NCBI RefSeq assembly: GCF_030232585.1
Contig: NZ_JASPJX010000001.1
Span: 62,001 to 126,000 of the forward strand
Origin: Corynebacterium sp. MSK008
GTDB lineage: Bacteria > Actinomycetota > Actinomycetes > Mycobacteriales > Mycobacteriaceae
DNA: 64,000 nucleotides
Direction: 5' to 3'
Positions 25,507 through 34,679 of this stretch are shown here, piece by piece. The notes beneath the pieces were generated by a model. The model was not told where the DNA came from. It worked only from the letters and a program-made list of their open reading frames with translations, and did no database searches. Numbering within the stretch: the first letter of the stretch is position 1; every line of letters begins with the position of its first letter. Both the position numbers and the translations under genes were made by a program.

Positions 25507-26031
25507 ATGCCTATCCCGGAGTTCATCGTGGAAACCCGCAAGAAGATCGGCACTGACCTGATGTGGGTGCCGGCCGTGTGCGCCGTCGTGCTTCGCGACG
25601 CCACCGTTGCCTCCCCGTGGGCCGTCCCCGAAGTGCTGCTGGTGCGCCGCGCCGACAACGGCGAGTGGACGACTGTGACCGGCATCGCGGACCCGGGCGA
25701 GGAGCCGCACGTCGCGGCGGTGCGGGAGGTGCTGGAGGAAACCGGCGTGCGGGTCACCGCCGCGGCGCTTTTGGGCGTCGGCGCGCACGGCCCCGTCACC
25801 CACGCGAACGGGGATAAGGCCAGCTACATGACGGTGCAATTGCGCTGCGAGCCGCTGGACCCCACCGTCGAACCCGTGGTCGGCGACGACGAGAACACCG
25901 AGGCCGGCTGGTTCCCCATCTCCCAGATGCCGGTGCGCGACCCGAAGTGGCGCCTGGCCATCGCCGACGCCGCCTCGCAGCGCCGCCACCCGGGCAGTTT
26001 CGCGCCGCGCATGGGGCTGACCAAGCGGTGA
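25507..26031 (+). CDS. NUDIX hydrolase
   Basis: A 174-residue cytosolic pyrophosphohydrolase. The NUDIX box is complete: G-x5-E-x7-REVLEETGV (GIADPGEEPHVAAVREVLEE, near residues 59-81). The flanking LLVRRADNGEWTTVTG and GWFPISQMP stretches resemble members acting on nucleoside-diphosphate derivatives. Substrate cannot be told. Leaderless ATG 25507. It overlaps the following GH25 gene by 4 bp (GTGA), an odd pairing of a nucleotide-pool enzyme with a muramidase. Confidence 0.9.
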   Translation: MPIPEFIVETRKKIGTDLMWVPAVCAVVLRDATVASPWAVPEVLLVRRADNGEWTTVTGIADPGEEPHVAAVREVLEETGVRVTAAALLGVGAHGPVTHANGDKASYMTVQLRCEPLDPTVEPVVGDDENTEAGWFPISQMPVRDPKWRLAIADAASQRRHPGSFAPRMGLTKR

Positions 26032-26582
26032 GGCTCGGAGTCGACGTCTCGGAGCACCAGGCCGGGCTCGACATCTCCCGCTTCGACTTCGTCATCGCCC
26101 GCACCACCGACGGCACGTACCAGGACGCCGCGTTTTCGTCGTTCGCCCCGTTCGCGACCGCCGCGTACCACTTCCTGCGCGCCCCGTCCGAAGGCACGTC
26201 CGTCGCCTCGCAAGTCGCCGCCTCGCTCGAGGTCCTAGGGGATCGCCGCCTGCCTCTGTGGCTCGACGTCGAGTCCCCCGCGGGGCTTTCGCTTCTCGAC
26301 GTCCACTCCGCCCACCACGCCTTCACCTCCGCAGGCGTCGAAGTAGCCGGGGTCTACACGAACGCCTGGTACTGGCGGCGGCACATGCTGTTTGCTTCTG
26401 TGTCGGAGTTCGGCGCGCTGTGGCTGGCGCAGTGGGGTTCGAATCCCGTCGTCGACGTTTCAGCGCCTTTGGACGTGGGCGACTGGCCGCGCCCTGTCGG
26501 CTTCCCGACGCCCACAGTGTGGCAGTTCACTTCGCGCGGCCGCGTCGACGGGATGGACGTAGATCTAAATTTGGCTCGGTGA
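26028..26582 (+). CDS. GH25-type muramidase domain protein without signal peptide
   Basis: A 184-residue single-domain glycoside hydrolase family 25 protein. It begins GVDVSEHQAGLDISRFDFVI (first catalytic Asp region), with LPLWLDVES near residue 77 (the Asp/Glu pair), then GVYTNAWYW, ALWLAQWG and a C-terminal VWQF ... DGMDVDLN, all expected. It lacks a signal peptide and a wall-binding domain. GTG 26028 lies inside the stop of the NUDIX gene, and no longer reading adds a leader. It may need non-classical export, act like a phage-type lysin, or have an intracellular role. Confidence 0.85.
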   Translation: MRLGVDVSEHQAGLDISRFDFVIARTTDGTYQDAAFSSFAPFATAAYHFLRAPSEGTSVASQVAASLEVLGDRRLPLWLDVESPAGLSLLDVHSAHHAFTSAGVEVAGVYTNAWYWRRHMLFASVSEFGALWLAQWGSNPVVDVSAPLDVGDWPRPVGFPTPTVWQFTSRGRVDGMDVDLNLAR

Positions 26583-26611
26583 CCTGCGCTTTGTGAATTT
26601 CTCAGGTTAAG

Positions 26612-26620
26612 TTATCCACA
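26612..26620 (+). promoter_or_regulatory. DnaA-box-like nonamer
   Basis: TTATCCACA matches the classical DnaA box TTATNCACA exactly. It lies 50 bp upstream of the HNH endonuclease gene. A single isolated box does not indicate an origin. Confidence 0.35.
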
Positions 26621-26670
26621 ATTCGCCGCGGGTCTGGTGTTGGGGGTTGCGCTGTTTTAGCTTCTGGGCC

Positions 26671-27708
26671 ATGAACTTCACCGACTTTGTTTCCGCAGGC
26701 GTAGCCGTGCTCGCCGACTTCGACCGCGACGTAGCGATGGCCGCCGGGCTGTCCACCGGGCGGGTGCGCGACCTAGCACGGGTGCACCACGCGTATTACG
26801 GGCCCACCCAGTTCACCCGCAAACAACGCGAAGCTTTAGCCGCCGCCGAGGGCTTACCGGTCGACCAGCTCGTGCACATCGAGAAAAAGCTCCTGCACGT
26901 CGAAGGCGCCGCGGAGCGCTGGCGCATTAGGTTGGATTTGGTGCGCCACCGCGGCTCCTACAGGGCCCTGACCAAGCGCATCAAACGCCTGATCAAACAA
27001 CCCGTCAAACCCACCCCACCCTCGTGCAGGTTTTCCCGCTCGAAGGCGGGCATGCGCACCATGATCCTCACCTACAACGAGCGCGACCTCGCCGACCTAG
27101 AACACTTGCTGCGACAACTCATCGACGCAGACGACCCAGCCGCCGCCCAAATGGCCCACACCCTTATCGGGATCCTGCGCGATGGCAAAGGCATACCGAA
27201 GGCGAACTTCCGGCCGATCATCCTGGTGCCGATCGCCGACTGGGCCCGCATCCAATCCGGCCACGCAGACGAAGTCACCCTGATTTGCACCGACGGCACC
27301 ACCATGACCGGTGCCGAATACATGCAGCACGAATTCGGCGACATCCTCGAAGTCGCCGCGTTCCACCCACAAGAAGGACCCGTCAACCTCTACTACGCCG
27401 AGCGCTGCGCCAACCCCAAACAAAAGACCATGTCGAAACTGCTCTGCCCGGCCTGTGCGTTTCCCGACTGCAAACACTCCGCGGAGACCACCCAGACCCA
27501 CCACATCAACGCCTGGCGCTACGGGGGAATGACCAACATGGACAACCTCGCCGAACTCTGCCCCTTCCACAACGGGGTCAACGCCGACAACCGGCAAGGC
27601 CCGTTCGGCTACATCGACAACCCGAACGCCCGGATCCACTGGGTCGCCCCCAACGGCACAAGCGTCCCCATGACCACCCCAGGCGCGATGGAGCTGCTCT
27701 TCGACTAA
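26671..27708 (+). CDS. HNH endonuclease, DUF222-type
   Basis: A 345-residue protein of the actinobacterial HNH family often linked to DUF222 or REP13E12-type repeats. The nuclease core is C-terminal: CPACAFPDCKH then THHINAWRYGG and LAELCPFHNGVN (His-His ... Asn ... His with zinc cysteines), about residues 250-305. The N-terminal 200 residues are helical and basic (LTKRIKRLIKQPVK). Such genes are multicopy and mobile-like in corynebacteria; their function is unresolved. The start at ATG 26671 is chosen because TTG 26647 has no support. No Shine-Dalgarno is visible. The flanking regions carry no terminal repeats. Confidence 0.85.
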   Translation: MNFTDFVSAGVAVLADFDRDVAMAAGLSTGRVRDLARVHHAYYGPTQFTRKQREALAAAEGLPVDQLVHIEKKLLHVEGAAERWRIRLDLVRHRGSYRALTKRIKRLIKQPVKPTPPSCRFSRSKAGMRTMILTYNERDLADLEHLLRQLIDADDPAAAQMAHTLIGILRDGKGIPKANFRPIILVPIADWARIQSGHADEVTLICTDGTTMTGAEYMQHEFGDILEVAAFHPQEGPVNLYYAERCANPKQKTMSKLLCPACAFPDCKHSAETTQTHHINAWRYGGMTNMDNLAELCPFHNGVNADNRQGPFGYIDNPNARIHWVAPNGTSVPMTTPGAMELLFD

Positions 27709-27760
27709 CCACACACACCGACAACCCGCCCCACCGGGCGGGCACATCGGCATGCCGCGT

Positions 27761-28687
27761 TTACCTGCGGCCCTCGAGTACCCAGCTGATGAATCGGCCG
27801 GAGCACAGCGACCAGTGCACGATGAGTAGCAGCGGGATGGTCAACGCGACGACGTCAAGCCAGTGCGAGCCATTGACCAACGCCACCTGGTGCCCGCCCA
27901 TGCTCACAGTGCCCGGCGGGAAGGTACACGACCACCAGGCAGGCGAGTACTCCACCCAGCGCGCGACGTTGGGGTAGAAGTTGAACATCGCCCAAATAGC
28001 CAAGGGGATGGCAAGCACCAGTGCGACGTAGCCGTAGTAGATCGACACCTTACCCGGGTAGAGGATCTGCATCGCCGTGGTGGACTGGCCGACCACGCCC
28101 AGCGGCACCCACGCCGTCGCCGACAGCGGCCCCGAAAGGTCCACCTTGCCGTGCCACGCCGCCCAGTACACGCGGGCGAAGGTCGGCACCGCGGTGAACA
28201 GCGACATCAGGAAGAACACGGTACCCAGCACGTGGTAGAACTGCCCGTAGTCGCGGGCGAGCCAGCCGGCCACCGACGCGGAAATCATCGGGCCGACCAA
28301 CGGCAGGCCCCAGGTGAACTTCGGCGCGCCCTCGAAGCGGCTGAGCTGGATAGCCCAGGTGATGACGGTGACGGGGGCGCCGACCCAGAAGCCGATGAGG
28401 CGGTAGACGCCCTCGTCGGTAAGCCCAGAAAGCGCGGCACCCAGTGCGAGGATGCCGATGAAGAACATCGACCATTCCGCCATCGTGGTGCGCTCGAAGC
28501 TGGGGTGGCGGTAGCGCGCGAACCCGTACACGAGCACGACGAGGATGAAGCACGCAATCGCGGCGAAGACGGCGGAGAAGAACTGGTGGTCCATCTCCAC
28601 GAGGAGTCGCGACACGATTGAGGTGCCCATGAGGCTGCCGCCCCACGCGGGGCCGGGCGGTGGCAGTTGGCGGAACTTGTCAGTCAC
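27761..28687 (-). CDS. TDT/SLAC1-type transporter (TehA-like)
   Basis: A 308-residue integral membrane protein with about ten hydrophobic segments. The family signature PPGPAWGGSLMGTSIVSRLL opens the protein, and EYSPAWWSCTFPPGTVSMG near 250-268 matches the conserved WW..TFP.G segment of tellurite-resistance/dicarboxylate transporters and SLAC1 channels. It may export an anion such as a dicarboxylate, sulfite or chloride; substrate unknown. GTG 28687 lacks a strong ribosome-binding site. It is followed by the HNH gene, convergently, across 52 bp. Confidence 0.82.
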   Translation of the reverse strand: MTDKFRQLPPPGPAWGGSLMGTSIVSRLLVEMDHQFFSAVFAAIACFILVVLVYGFARYRHPSFERTTMAEWSMFFIGILALGAALSGLTDEGVYRLIGFWVGAPVTVITWAIQLSRFEGAPKFTWGLPLVGPMISASVAGWLARDYGQFYHVLGTVFFLMSLFTAVPTFARVYWAAWHGKVDLSGPLSATAWVPLGVVGQSTTAMQILYPGKVSIYYGYVALVLAIPLAIWAMFNFYPNVARWVEYSPAWWSCTFPPGTVSMGGHQVALVNGSHWLDVVALTIPLLLIVHWSLCSGRFISWVLEGRR

Positions 28688-28740
28688 TCAGCGCATGGTA
28701 ATCCCTTTTGGGCAAAGGTGCTTGTCCGGCCCACCGGGCG

Positions 28741-28812
28741 GGGCCCGTTGCACCGAAACGGGCCCGGCAACGCAAAACCCGACCTGCGGTTTTGCACCGC
28801 TTTGGTCGGGTT
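28741..28812 (-). terminator. Two hairpins ending the VIT gene
   Basis: AACCCGACC (28776-28784) pairs with GGTCGGGTT (28804-28812), and on the minus strand runs into TTTT. Further on, GGGCCCGTT (28741-28749) pairs with AACGGGCCC (28757-28765). Both lie between VIT (ending 28826) and the TDT gene. Confidence 0.7.
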
Positions 28813-28825
28813 CTGGTTGGGCAGG

Positions 28826-29449
28826 TCACTGTTGGACCGCGGTGTGGCTCTCACCCACGTTCGCCCCGAACAGCGAGCCGATGGCGAACGTCGCCGCCAG
28901 CGCGATGGTGCCGCCGACCATGATGCGGGCCACCGAGCGGGCGACCGGGGCCTCGCCGAGTTTCGCGGACAGCGCGCCCGTCAACGCGAGCGCCACCAGG
29001 GTAAGCACGAAAATGGCGGCGATGCGCCAGGATGCGGGGGCGAGCAGCGCCGTCGCAAAGGGCAATGCGGCGCCGAGCAAGAATGACAGGAACGACGCAA
29101 TGGCTGCGGACCACGGGTTGACCTGCATCTCTTCGGACATGCCCATGGCGCGCTCGGAGTCGCGCTGCGAGGACACCGAGACGTATTCGCCCAGCGCCAT
29201 CGCAACCGCGCCACCGATCACGGCGGCCAGGCCGGACATCGCGATCGTGGTCTGGTCGGACGTCGCGCCCGCCACGCCGACGACCACGGCGGCGGTGGAG
29301 ACGATGCCGTCGTTCGCCCCGAGCACCGCGGCGCGCAGGCGGTTCAGCCGCTCGCCGGTGCCGGGCTCATGCCTATCGACGCCACCTTCCGCCGTACCCG
29401 GGCAATCAGCCGGGCAGTCGGGGTGGGGGCGGTTCATCAGATCAGTCAT
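28826..29449 (-). CDS. VIT1/CCC1-family iron/manganese transporter
   Basis: A 207-residue membrane protein with five hydrophobic segments. The N-terminal RLRAAVLGANDGIVSTAA motif is the family hallmark, and the metal-binding cytosolic segment GEYVSVSSQRDSERAMG follows the second helix. VIT proteins move Fe2+ or Mn2+ out of the cytosol. The first 30 residues hold Cys and His (HPDCPADCPG) that could bind metal. ATG 29449 is chosen over upstream codons. A DtxR-like box lies between this gene and glnA, which is read in the same direction. Confidence 0.88.
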   Translation of the reverse strand: MTDLMNRPHPDCPADCPGTAEGGVDRHEPGTGERLNRLRAAVLGANDGIVSTAAVVVGVAGATSDQTTIAMSGLAAVIGGAVAMALGEYVSVSSQRDSERAMGMSEEMQVNPWSAAIASFLSFLLGAALPFATALLAPASWRIAAIFVLTLVALALTGALSAKLGEAPVARSVARIMVGGTIALAATFAIGSLFGANVGESHTAVQQ

Positions 29450-29505
29450 GACCCAATCGTCGCCCGGCCCGGTCACCCCCGCAAGGAAGTTCGGGCTGCC
29501 TTACT

Positions 29506-29524
29506 GCAGGTCAGGCTATGCAAA
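29506..29524 (-). promoter_or_regulatory. DtxR-like iron box upstream of VIT gene
   Basis: GCAGGTCAGGCTATGCAAA matches 13 of 19 positions of the DtxR consensus TTAGGTTAGGCTAACCTAA (consensus recalled, counted by eye). It lies 56 bp before the VIT start. A weaker 10/19 match lies at about 29486-29504. Iron-dependent control of an iron exporter makes sense, but the match is marginal. Confidence 0.35.
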
Positions 29525-29525
29525 C

Positions 29526-30962
29526 CTAGCAGTCGAAGTACATCTCGAACTCCTGCGGGGTGGGACGCAGGCGCACCGGGGTGATCTCGTTGTCGTACTT
29601 GAGCTTGATGTAGGTCTCGATGAGGTCCTCGGTGAACACGTCGCCTTCGGTGAGGAAGTCGTGGTCCTCCTCCAGGGCCTTCAGCGCCGCCTCGAGCGAG
29701 GTCGGTGCCTGCGGGATGTCCTTGGCTTCCTCAGGCGGCAGCTCGTAGAGGTCCTTGTCCACCGGGGCGTGCGGCTCGATGCGGTTCTTGATGCCGTCGA
29801 TGCCCGCCATGAGCATCGCCGCGAAACCGAGGTAGGGGTTGCCCGACGGGTCCGGCGCACGGAACTCGATGCGCTTGGCCTTCGGGTTCGCGCCGGTGAT
29901 CGGGATGCGGATCGCGGCGGAGCGGTTGCGCTGCGAATACACCAGGTTGATCGGCGCCTCGAAGCCCGGCACGAGGCGGTGATACGAGTTCAGCGTCGGG
30001 TTGGTAAACGCCAGCACCGCGCCGGCGTGTTCGAGCAGGCCGCCGATGTACCAGCGGGCGATGTCGGACAGGCCGCCGTAGCCGGACTCGTCGTAGAACA
30101 GCGGCTCGCCGTCCTTCCACAGCGACTGGTGGGCGTGCATGCCGGAGCCGTTGTCGCCGGCGAGCGGCTTGGGCATGAACGTCACGGTCTTGTCGTACAG
30201 CGTGGCGGTGTTTTTGATGATGTACTTGAAGTCCTGCAGGTCGTCCGCCGCGTGCAGCAGGGTGTTGAAGCGGTAGTTGATCTCCTGCTGGCCGCCGTTG
30301 CCCACCTCGCGGTGGAAGCGCTCGATGTCGAAGCCGGCGTCGGCGAGGTTGCGCACCATCGCGTCGCGCACCTCGACCGTCTTGTCGTGCGGGGCGACGG
30401 GGAAGTAGCCGCCCTTCCAGCGGTTCTTGTAGCCCAAGTTCGGCGAGCCGTCGGCTTCGACTTCGTTGCCGCGGTTCCACCAACCTTCCTCGGCGTCGAT
30501 TTCGTAGAACGCGGAGTGTCCCTCCACCTCGTAGCGGATGGAGTCGAACAGGTAGAACTCGGCCTCTGCGCCGATGGAGCAGGTGTCGGCGATGCCGGTG
30601 GAACGCAGGTACTCTTCGGCCTTCTTGGCCACGTTGCGCGGGTCGCGGGAGAACGGCTCGTGGGTGAACGGGTCGTTGACGAAGAACTTCACGTTCAGGG
30701 TCTTCGAGCCGCGGAACTGGTCCAGTTTCGCGGTGGCGAGGTCCGGCATGAGCGTCATGTCGGATTCTTCGATGGTGGTGAAGCCGCGGATGGAGGAGCC
30801 GTCGAAGGCGAGGCCTTCTTCCATCACGTCTTCGTCGAACATCGAGGCTGGGATGGAGAAGTGGTGTTCGATGCCGGGCACGTCGGTGAAGCGTACGTCG
30901 ATGAATTCCACCTCCTCGTCGGCGATGAATTTCTTGACGTCTTCGATGTTGTCGAAGGACAC
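29526..30962 (-). CDS. glnA: Glutamine synthetase type I
   Basis: A 478-residue ATP-dependent enzyme making glutamine from glutamate and ammonium. Visible blocks are [14 protein letters not shown] near 45, [11 protein letters not shown] near 130, metal and substrate residues in [12 protein letters not shown], and the adenylylation segment [10 protein letters not shown] near 397-406, so GlnE can control it. GTG 30962 is the start because GAGGAG lies 8 nt upstream and the length then matches corynebacterial GlnA. No obvious AmtR box is seen upstream. It diverges from the RDD gene. Confidence 0.97.
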   Translation of the reverse strand: MSFDNIEDVKKFIADEEVEFIDVRFTDVPGIEHHFSIPASMFDEDVMEEGLAFDGSSIRGFTTIEESDMTLMPDLATAKLDQFRGSKTLNVKFFVNDPFTHEPFSRDPRNVAKKAEEYLRSTGIADTCSIGAEAEFYLFDSIRYEVEGHSAFYEIDAEEGWWNRGNEVEADGSPNLGYKNRWKGGYFPVAPHDKTVEVRDAMVRNLADAGFDIERFHREVGNGGQQEINYRFNTLLHAADDLQDFKYIIKNTATLYDKTVTFMPKPLAGDNGSGMHAHQSLWKDGEPLFYDESGYGGLSDIARWYIGGLLEHAGAVLAFTNPTLNSYHRLVPGFEAPINLVYSQRNRSAAIRIPITGANPKAKRIEFRAPDPSGNPYLGFAAMLMAGIDGIKNRIEPHAPVDKDLYELPPEEAKDIPQAPTSLEAALKALEEDHDFLTEGDVFTEDLIETYIKLKYDNEITPVRLRPTPQEFEMYFDC

Positions 30963-31037
30963 GGGCGGTACTCCTCGTTGTGTGTCGGACATAAGCGGTT
31001 TCAAGTCTACGCGGACCTCACGCTACGCTTCAGGGGC

Positions 31038-31514
31038 ATGGCTGCTTCTCGACGACAAACCTGGCACGACGGCCCCGAAATCCCCAACCAATTCTCCGGC
31101 GATGACGCCCTGCCGGAGTACCCGGGGCAGTTTTTAGGCATGCCGAAGGAGGGGCAGGGCTCGCAGGCGTCGGTGCTGCGCCGCATGGGCGGGGTGTTTA
31201 TTGACTGGGCGTTGTGTGCAGTGGCGGCGTCGCTGATCACAGCGAACACGTCGGCGCTGGGGGACCGCTACACGGCGACGTACCTGCTTTGGATCGTCCT
31301 CGGCATCGTGTGCGGCTGGTTGTTCTCCCGCACCCCGGGCATGGCGGTGCTGGGCATGGGCGTGGCGCGCGTGGACAAGGAGGCCCCGGTGGGGCTGTGG
31401 CGCGCGGCGGTGCGCACGATTCTGACGGGTTTTGTGCTGCCGGCGGCGCTTGTGGACGCCGACGGGCGCGGCATGCACGACCGCGCGACCACCACAACGG
31501 TCATCCGCACTTAG
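31038..31514 (+). CDS. RDD family membrane protein
   Basis: A 158-residue protein. The first 50 residues are soluble, then the RDD signature RRMGGVFIDWALC opens three membrane segments (about 52-72, 84-100, 124-140). RDD proteins are diverse; some are ion transporters, others unknown. In actinobacteria this gene is regularly beside glnA. ATG 31038 follows TACGCT (31024-31029) by 8 nt, fitting a leaderless start. Its stop TAG overlaps the TAA of the convergent exporter gene by 3 bp within TTAG. The 11-mer begins within the fifth base after the start codon. Confidence 0.82.
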   Translation: MAASRRQTWHDGPEIPNQFSGDDALPEYPGQFLGMPKEGQGSQASVLRRMGGVFIDWALCAVAASLITANTSALGDRYTATYLLWIVLGIVCGWLFSRTPGMAVLGMGVARVDKEAPVGLWRAAVRTILTGFVLPAALVDADGRGMHDRATTTTVIRT

Positions 31515-32800
31515 TTGTTAATGGGGCGTTCCTCGCCGACGAGTTCGTGGCCGAAGTCGATGTAGCGGAAAAACGCCCAGTTCGGGTCGGTGAGCATGCG
31601 CGCCACGGCGAGTCCGCCGGCGATGAACAGCACCACGAACGACACTTCGGTGAATTTCGATAGCGCGTTGAGGATGTCGCCCTCGGCGAAGTTGTGCACC
31701 GCGGCGTAGATGACGGGGCCGGGGATCATCACCACGGCGGCCGGGATGGTCACAGTGGTGCGCGGCACCTTCGCCACCCGGCCCAGCAACCCGCCGGCGA
31801 CGCCGATGATCAGCGCCGCGACGAATGCGGCCAGATACGAGCGCACCCCGTCCGCGAGAAGCGTAAGCCTCGCGACGTTAGCGGCCATCCCGAGGGCGGC
31901 GGCGATGAGCGCCATGCGTCTCGACGAGTTGAACAGCAACGCGAAGCAGCCCACACTGACGAAGCTGGCCAGCGCTCCGGCGACCAAGAACTCCGCCGAC
32001 TTCGGCACCGCCGCCGACTGCAGCTCCGGAGTGCCGGAGAGCATCGCCACAACGGAGACGGTCAGCATGATCACCACGATGATCTCGAGGGCGAAAAACA
32101 GCCTCGGGATCCCGGCGGTGAAGTCGAAGCGCGCCAGGTCCACAAACGAGGTGAACAGGGGGAAGCTGGGGATCAAAAACAGCACGGCGGCGATGAAGCC
32201 GGGGGAGACCACGCCGTCAAACGGCAGCACCCGATCAAGCAGCAAGAACGCCGACGAGGCGACAAACGATGCCGCCATCGTGATGCCGATCAGGTTGAAG
32301 TGCGCCTTGTGCAAAAACGCCCGCACGAGCTGGCCCAGCATCGCCGCCAGGCACACGAGCGCGGCGGTGGCGAGCCCGAACTGGTTTAGCACTGCGAATC
32401 CGGCGCAGGCGAGTCCGGCGGCGAGCGTCGATAGGCGAAAGCCCCAGCGTGGGGAGGGGATGCGTTCGATCTCATCCAATACCGCGTTGATGACCTCGGG
32501 GGTGCGGTAGCTCTGCAGCAGCGAGTGCGCGGCGGTTTCCAGCGCCTCGATGCGCGAGGCGTTGACACCCGGCAGCGGCACGTCGGACACTGCGGTGCGG
32601 AACTGCTGGCCGCGGTGGAACGTGCAGCTGATCGTGTTGAAGCCGACGATGACATCCGCGTCGTCGAAGCCCACCGAGCGGGCGCAGCGCTTCACGGCGC
32701 GGATCACGCGGTAGCCGGACGCGCCGGCAGACAACAGCAAAACGCCGAAGCGAAGACAGGTGTTCGCTTCGGCGTCCATGCCGGGGTTGTGCTCGATCAC
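31511..32800 (-). CDS. ThrE-like threonine/serine exporter family protein
   Basis: A 429-residue membrane protein with a soluble N-terminal domain (about 1-130, with VGFNTISCTFHRG) and ten membrane helices behind it. This is the DUF1212/DUF3815 layout of ThrE exporters. It presumably exports hydroxy amino acids or a related compound. A threonine substrate is not proven, and thrC 8 kb away is not linked. GTG 32800 overlaps the stop of the DUF4191 gene by 4 bp (GTGA), so the two are translationally coupled. Confidence 0.85.
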   Translation of the reverse strand: MIEHNPGMDAEANTCLRFGVLLLSAGASGYRVIRAVKRCARSVGFDDADVIVGFNTISCTFHRGQQFRTAVSDVPLPGVNASRIEALETAAHSLLQSYRTPEVINAVLDEIERIPSPRWGFRLSTLAAGLACAGFAVLNQFGLATAALVCLAAMLGQLVRAFLHKAHFNLIGITMAASFVASSAFLLLDRVLPFDGVVSPGFIAAVLFLIPSFPLFTSFVDLARFDFTAGIPRLFFALEIIVVIMLTVSVVAMLSGTPELQSAAVPKSAEFLVAGALASFVSVGCFALLFNSSRRMALIAAALGMAANVARLTLLADGVRSYLAAFVAALIIGVAGGLLGRVAKVPRTTVTIPAAVVMIPGPVIYAAVHNFAEGDILNALSKFTEVSFVVLFIAGGLAVARMLTDPNWAFFRYIDFGHELVGEERPINN

Positions 32801-33588
32801 TTGCCGCCCTTGCGCTCCTGCATGCGGCGCATCTTGCGGTTCATGCCCGCCATGTTCTGCGCCTGCTTTGGCAGCGGGCCGCCCGGCAGGCCGGCGGCCT
32901 GGGCGCCGCGGCCACGGGAATCCATCGCGTCAAGCTTCGCGGCGAGGCTGTACACCTCGTCTTTCTTGTAGTTCTTCGGCAGCTTAAGCAGGTGCTTCTG
33001 CAGGTCGCGGTTGCGCACCTGGCCCTCGCCCTCGCCGGCGTACACCTCGTAGATGGGCACGCCCGCCAGCAGACGGTCCACGCGCTTGTGCTCCTTGGCC
33101 ATCAGGGACTTCAGGCGGTTCGGGTTGCCCTCACCGACCAGCACAACGCCTGGGTTGCCCACCACGCGGTGGACGGTGTCCATGTGGGTGTTGGCCTGCA
33201 CGCCGGTTTTGGTCTGCCACACGATGCCCATCGTGTTGCGCATGTTCTCCAGCGTCCAGCCTGCGGCGCCGGGGGTGTCGCCGACCTCGTCGTACATGGA
33301 CTTTTCCAGGCGGCGGGAGAAGATGAACATCGCCAGCACGGCACCGAGGATCAGGCCCATGATCAGCCAGAACCACTTCGCGCCCCACCACAGGCCGAGG
33401 AGGAAGAACAGCAGCCCGCCGCCCAGCACGCAGGCGAGCATGATGGGGATCAGCGCCTTGTCACGCTTGCGCTGCAGGTCAAACGCCTGCTTGAGCTGCG
33501 AGCGGGTTGCTTTGCCCTTGGCGCGCTTCGCGGCGCGCTGTTCTTTCTTGGCGGCTTTCGCCGCTTCCTTGTCCTGCGTCTTAGCCAT
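32797..33588 (-). CDS. DUF4191 membrane protein
   Basis: A 263-residue protein with a basic, Lys/Ala-rich N-terminus (AKAAKKEQRAAKRAKGKATR), two adjacent membrane helices (about 46-90), and a cytosolic domain containing GIVWQTKTGVQANTHMDTVH and NPGVVLVGEG. The family is actinobacterial, of unknown function, and consistently located next to lipA/lipB. ATG 33588 is preferred over 33594 because TACAGT on the minus strand (33601-33596) lies exactly 7 nt upstream, implying a leaderless mRNA. Confidence 0.85.
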   Translation of the reverse strand: MAKTQDKEAAKAAKKEQRAAKRAKGKATRSQLKQAFDLQRKRDKALIPIMLACVLGGGLLFFLLGLWWGAKWFWLIMGLILGAVLAMFIFSRRLEKSMYDEVGDTPGAAGWTLENMRNTMGIVWQTKTGVQANTHMDTVHRVVGNPGVVLVGEGNPNRLKSLMAKEHKRVDRLLAGVPIYEVYAGEGEGQVRNRDLQKHLLKLPKNYKKDEVYSLAAKLDAMDSRGRGAQAAGLPGGPLPKQAQNMAGMNRKMRRMQERKGGK

Positions 33589-33630
33589 GGACATAACTGT
33601 ATGCCACAGCTAAGACGCGGGCCAAAGACC

Positions 33631-34674
33631 CTAGCGGGTCTCCACTGGGTGGTCGGCGGATGCGCCGTACTTCTGCAGCAGGGTGGAGGCTTCCTGGGCG
33701 GTATCGCCTTGCGACGTCTCCGCCAAGTGCTTCAGATTCTCCGGCAGCTCGAGGCCGCGGTGGGCCATCGCCTCGACGTAGAGCTTGCCGGCGCGGTAGG
33801 AGGAGCGCACCAGCGGGCCGGACATGACCGCGCCGAAGCCCATTTCGTAGGCGGCGTCGCGGTACTCGATGAACTCTTCCGGCTTCACCCAGCGGTCGAT
33901 CGGGTGGTAGGTCGGGCCGGGGCGCAGGTACTGGGTAATCGTGATGATGTCGCAGCCAGCGTCCACCAGGTCGCCCAATGCCTCGAGGACTTCCTCGCGG
34001 GTTTCGCCCATGCCGAGGATCAGGTTGGACTTGGTAATCAGCCCGAAGTCGCGGGCCTGGCGGATCACGTCGAGGGAGCGCTCGTAGCGGAACGCCGGGC
34101 GGATGCGGCGGAAGATGCGCGGGACGGTCTCCACGTTGTGTGCGAAGACCTCGGGGCGGGCCTCGAAGACCTCCTGGAGCAGGTCCGGCTTGCCGGAGAA
34201 GTCCGGGGTGAGGTTTTCCACGCCGGTGTGCGGGTTGAGCTCGTGGATCTTGCGCACGACCTCGGCGTAGAGCCAGGCGCCCTCGTCGTCCAGGTCGTCG
34301 CGGGTGACACCGGTGATGGTGGAGTAGTTCAGCTTGAGGTTCTGCACCTCTTCTGCCACGCGGCGCGGCTCGTCGCGGTCCAGTGGATCCGGGCGGCCGG
34401 AGGCGATGTCGCAGAAGTCGCAGCGGCGCGAGCAGCGGGATCCGCCGATGAGGAAGGTCGCCTCGCGCGACTCCCAGCACTCGTGGATGTTGGGGCAGCC
34501 CGCCTCTTGGCACACGGTGTGCAGGCCCGCGCCCTTGACCTTTTGCTTCATGTCCTCGTATTCGGGACCGGTCTTGACGGAGTTGCGGATCCACCGCGGC
34601 TTCTTCTCAATCGGTGTTTCGGAGTTGCGCGCCTCAACGCGCAAAAGCTTGCGGCCTTCTGGTGCTACAGTCAC
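33631..34674 (-). CDS. lipA: Lipoyl synthase
   Basis: A 347-residue radical-SAM enzyme inserting two sulfurs into octanoyl groups on AceF and GcvH. The auxiliary [4Fe-4S] cysteines are in [13 protein letters not shown] (residues 55, 60, 66), and the radical-SAM cluster is CSRRCDFC (81, 85, 88). The C-terminal RSSYRAG motif carries the serine ligand. I take GTG 34674, giving [11 protein letters not shown] as in related proteins. GTG 34683 overlaps the lipB stop (GTGA) and is a fair alternative. It is the last lipoate gene in the gcvPTH-lipBA series. Confidence 0.96.
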   Translation of the reverse strand: MTVAPEGRKLLRVEARNSETPIEKKPRWIRNSVKTGPEYEDMKQKVKGAGLHTVCQEAGCPNIHECWESREATFLIGGSRCSRRCDFCDIASGRPDPLDRDEPRRVAEEVQNLKLNYSTITGVTRDDLDDEGAWLYAEVVRKIHELNPHTGVENLTPDFSGKPDLLQEVFEARPEVFAHNVETVPRIFRRIRPAFRYERSLDVIRQARDFGLITKSNLILGMGETREEVLEALGDLVDAGCDIITITQYLRPGPTYHPIDRWVKPEEFIEYRDAAYEMGFGAVMSGPLVRSSYRAGKLYVEAMAHRGLELPENLKHLAETSQGDTAQEASTLLQKYGASADHPVETR

Positions 34675-34679
34675 GCTTC

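Noticed and set aside
26612..26620. Replication origin suggested by a DnaA box
   Set aside because: A single box with no AT-rich unwinding region, dnaA or dnaN nearby.
30963..31037. AmtR operator upstream of glnA
   Set aside because: No sequence close to the ATCTATAGA-type AmtR box was found in this spacer.
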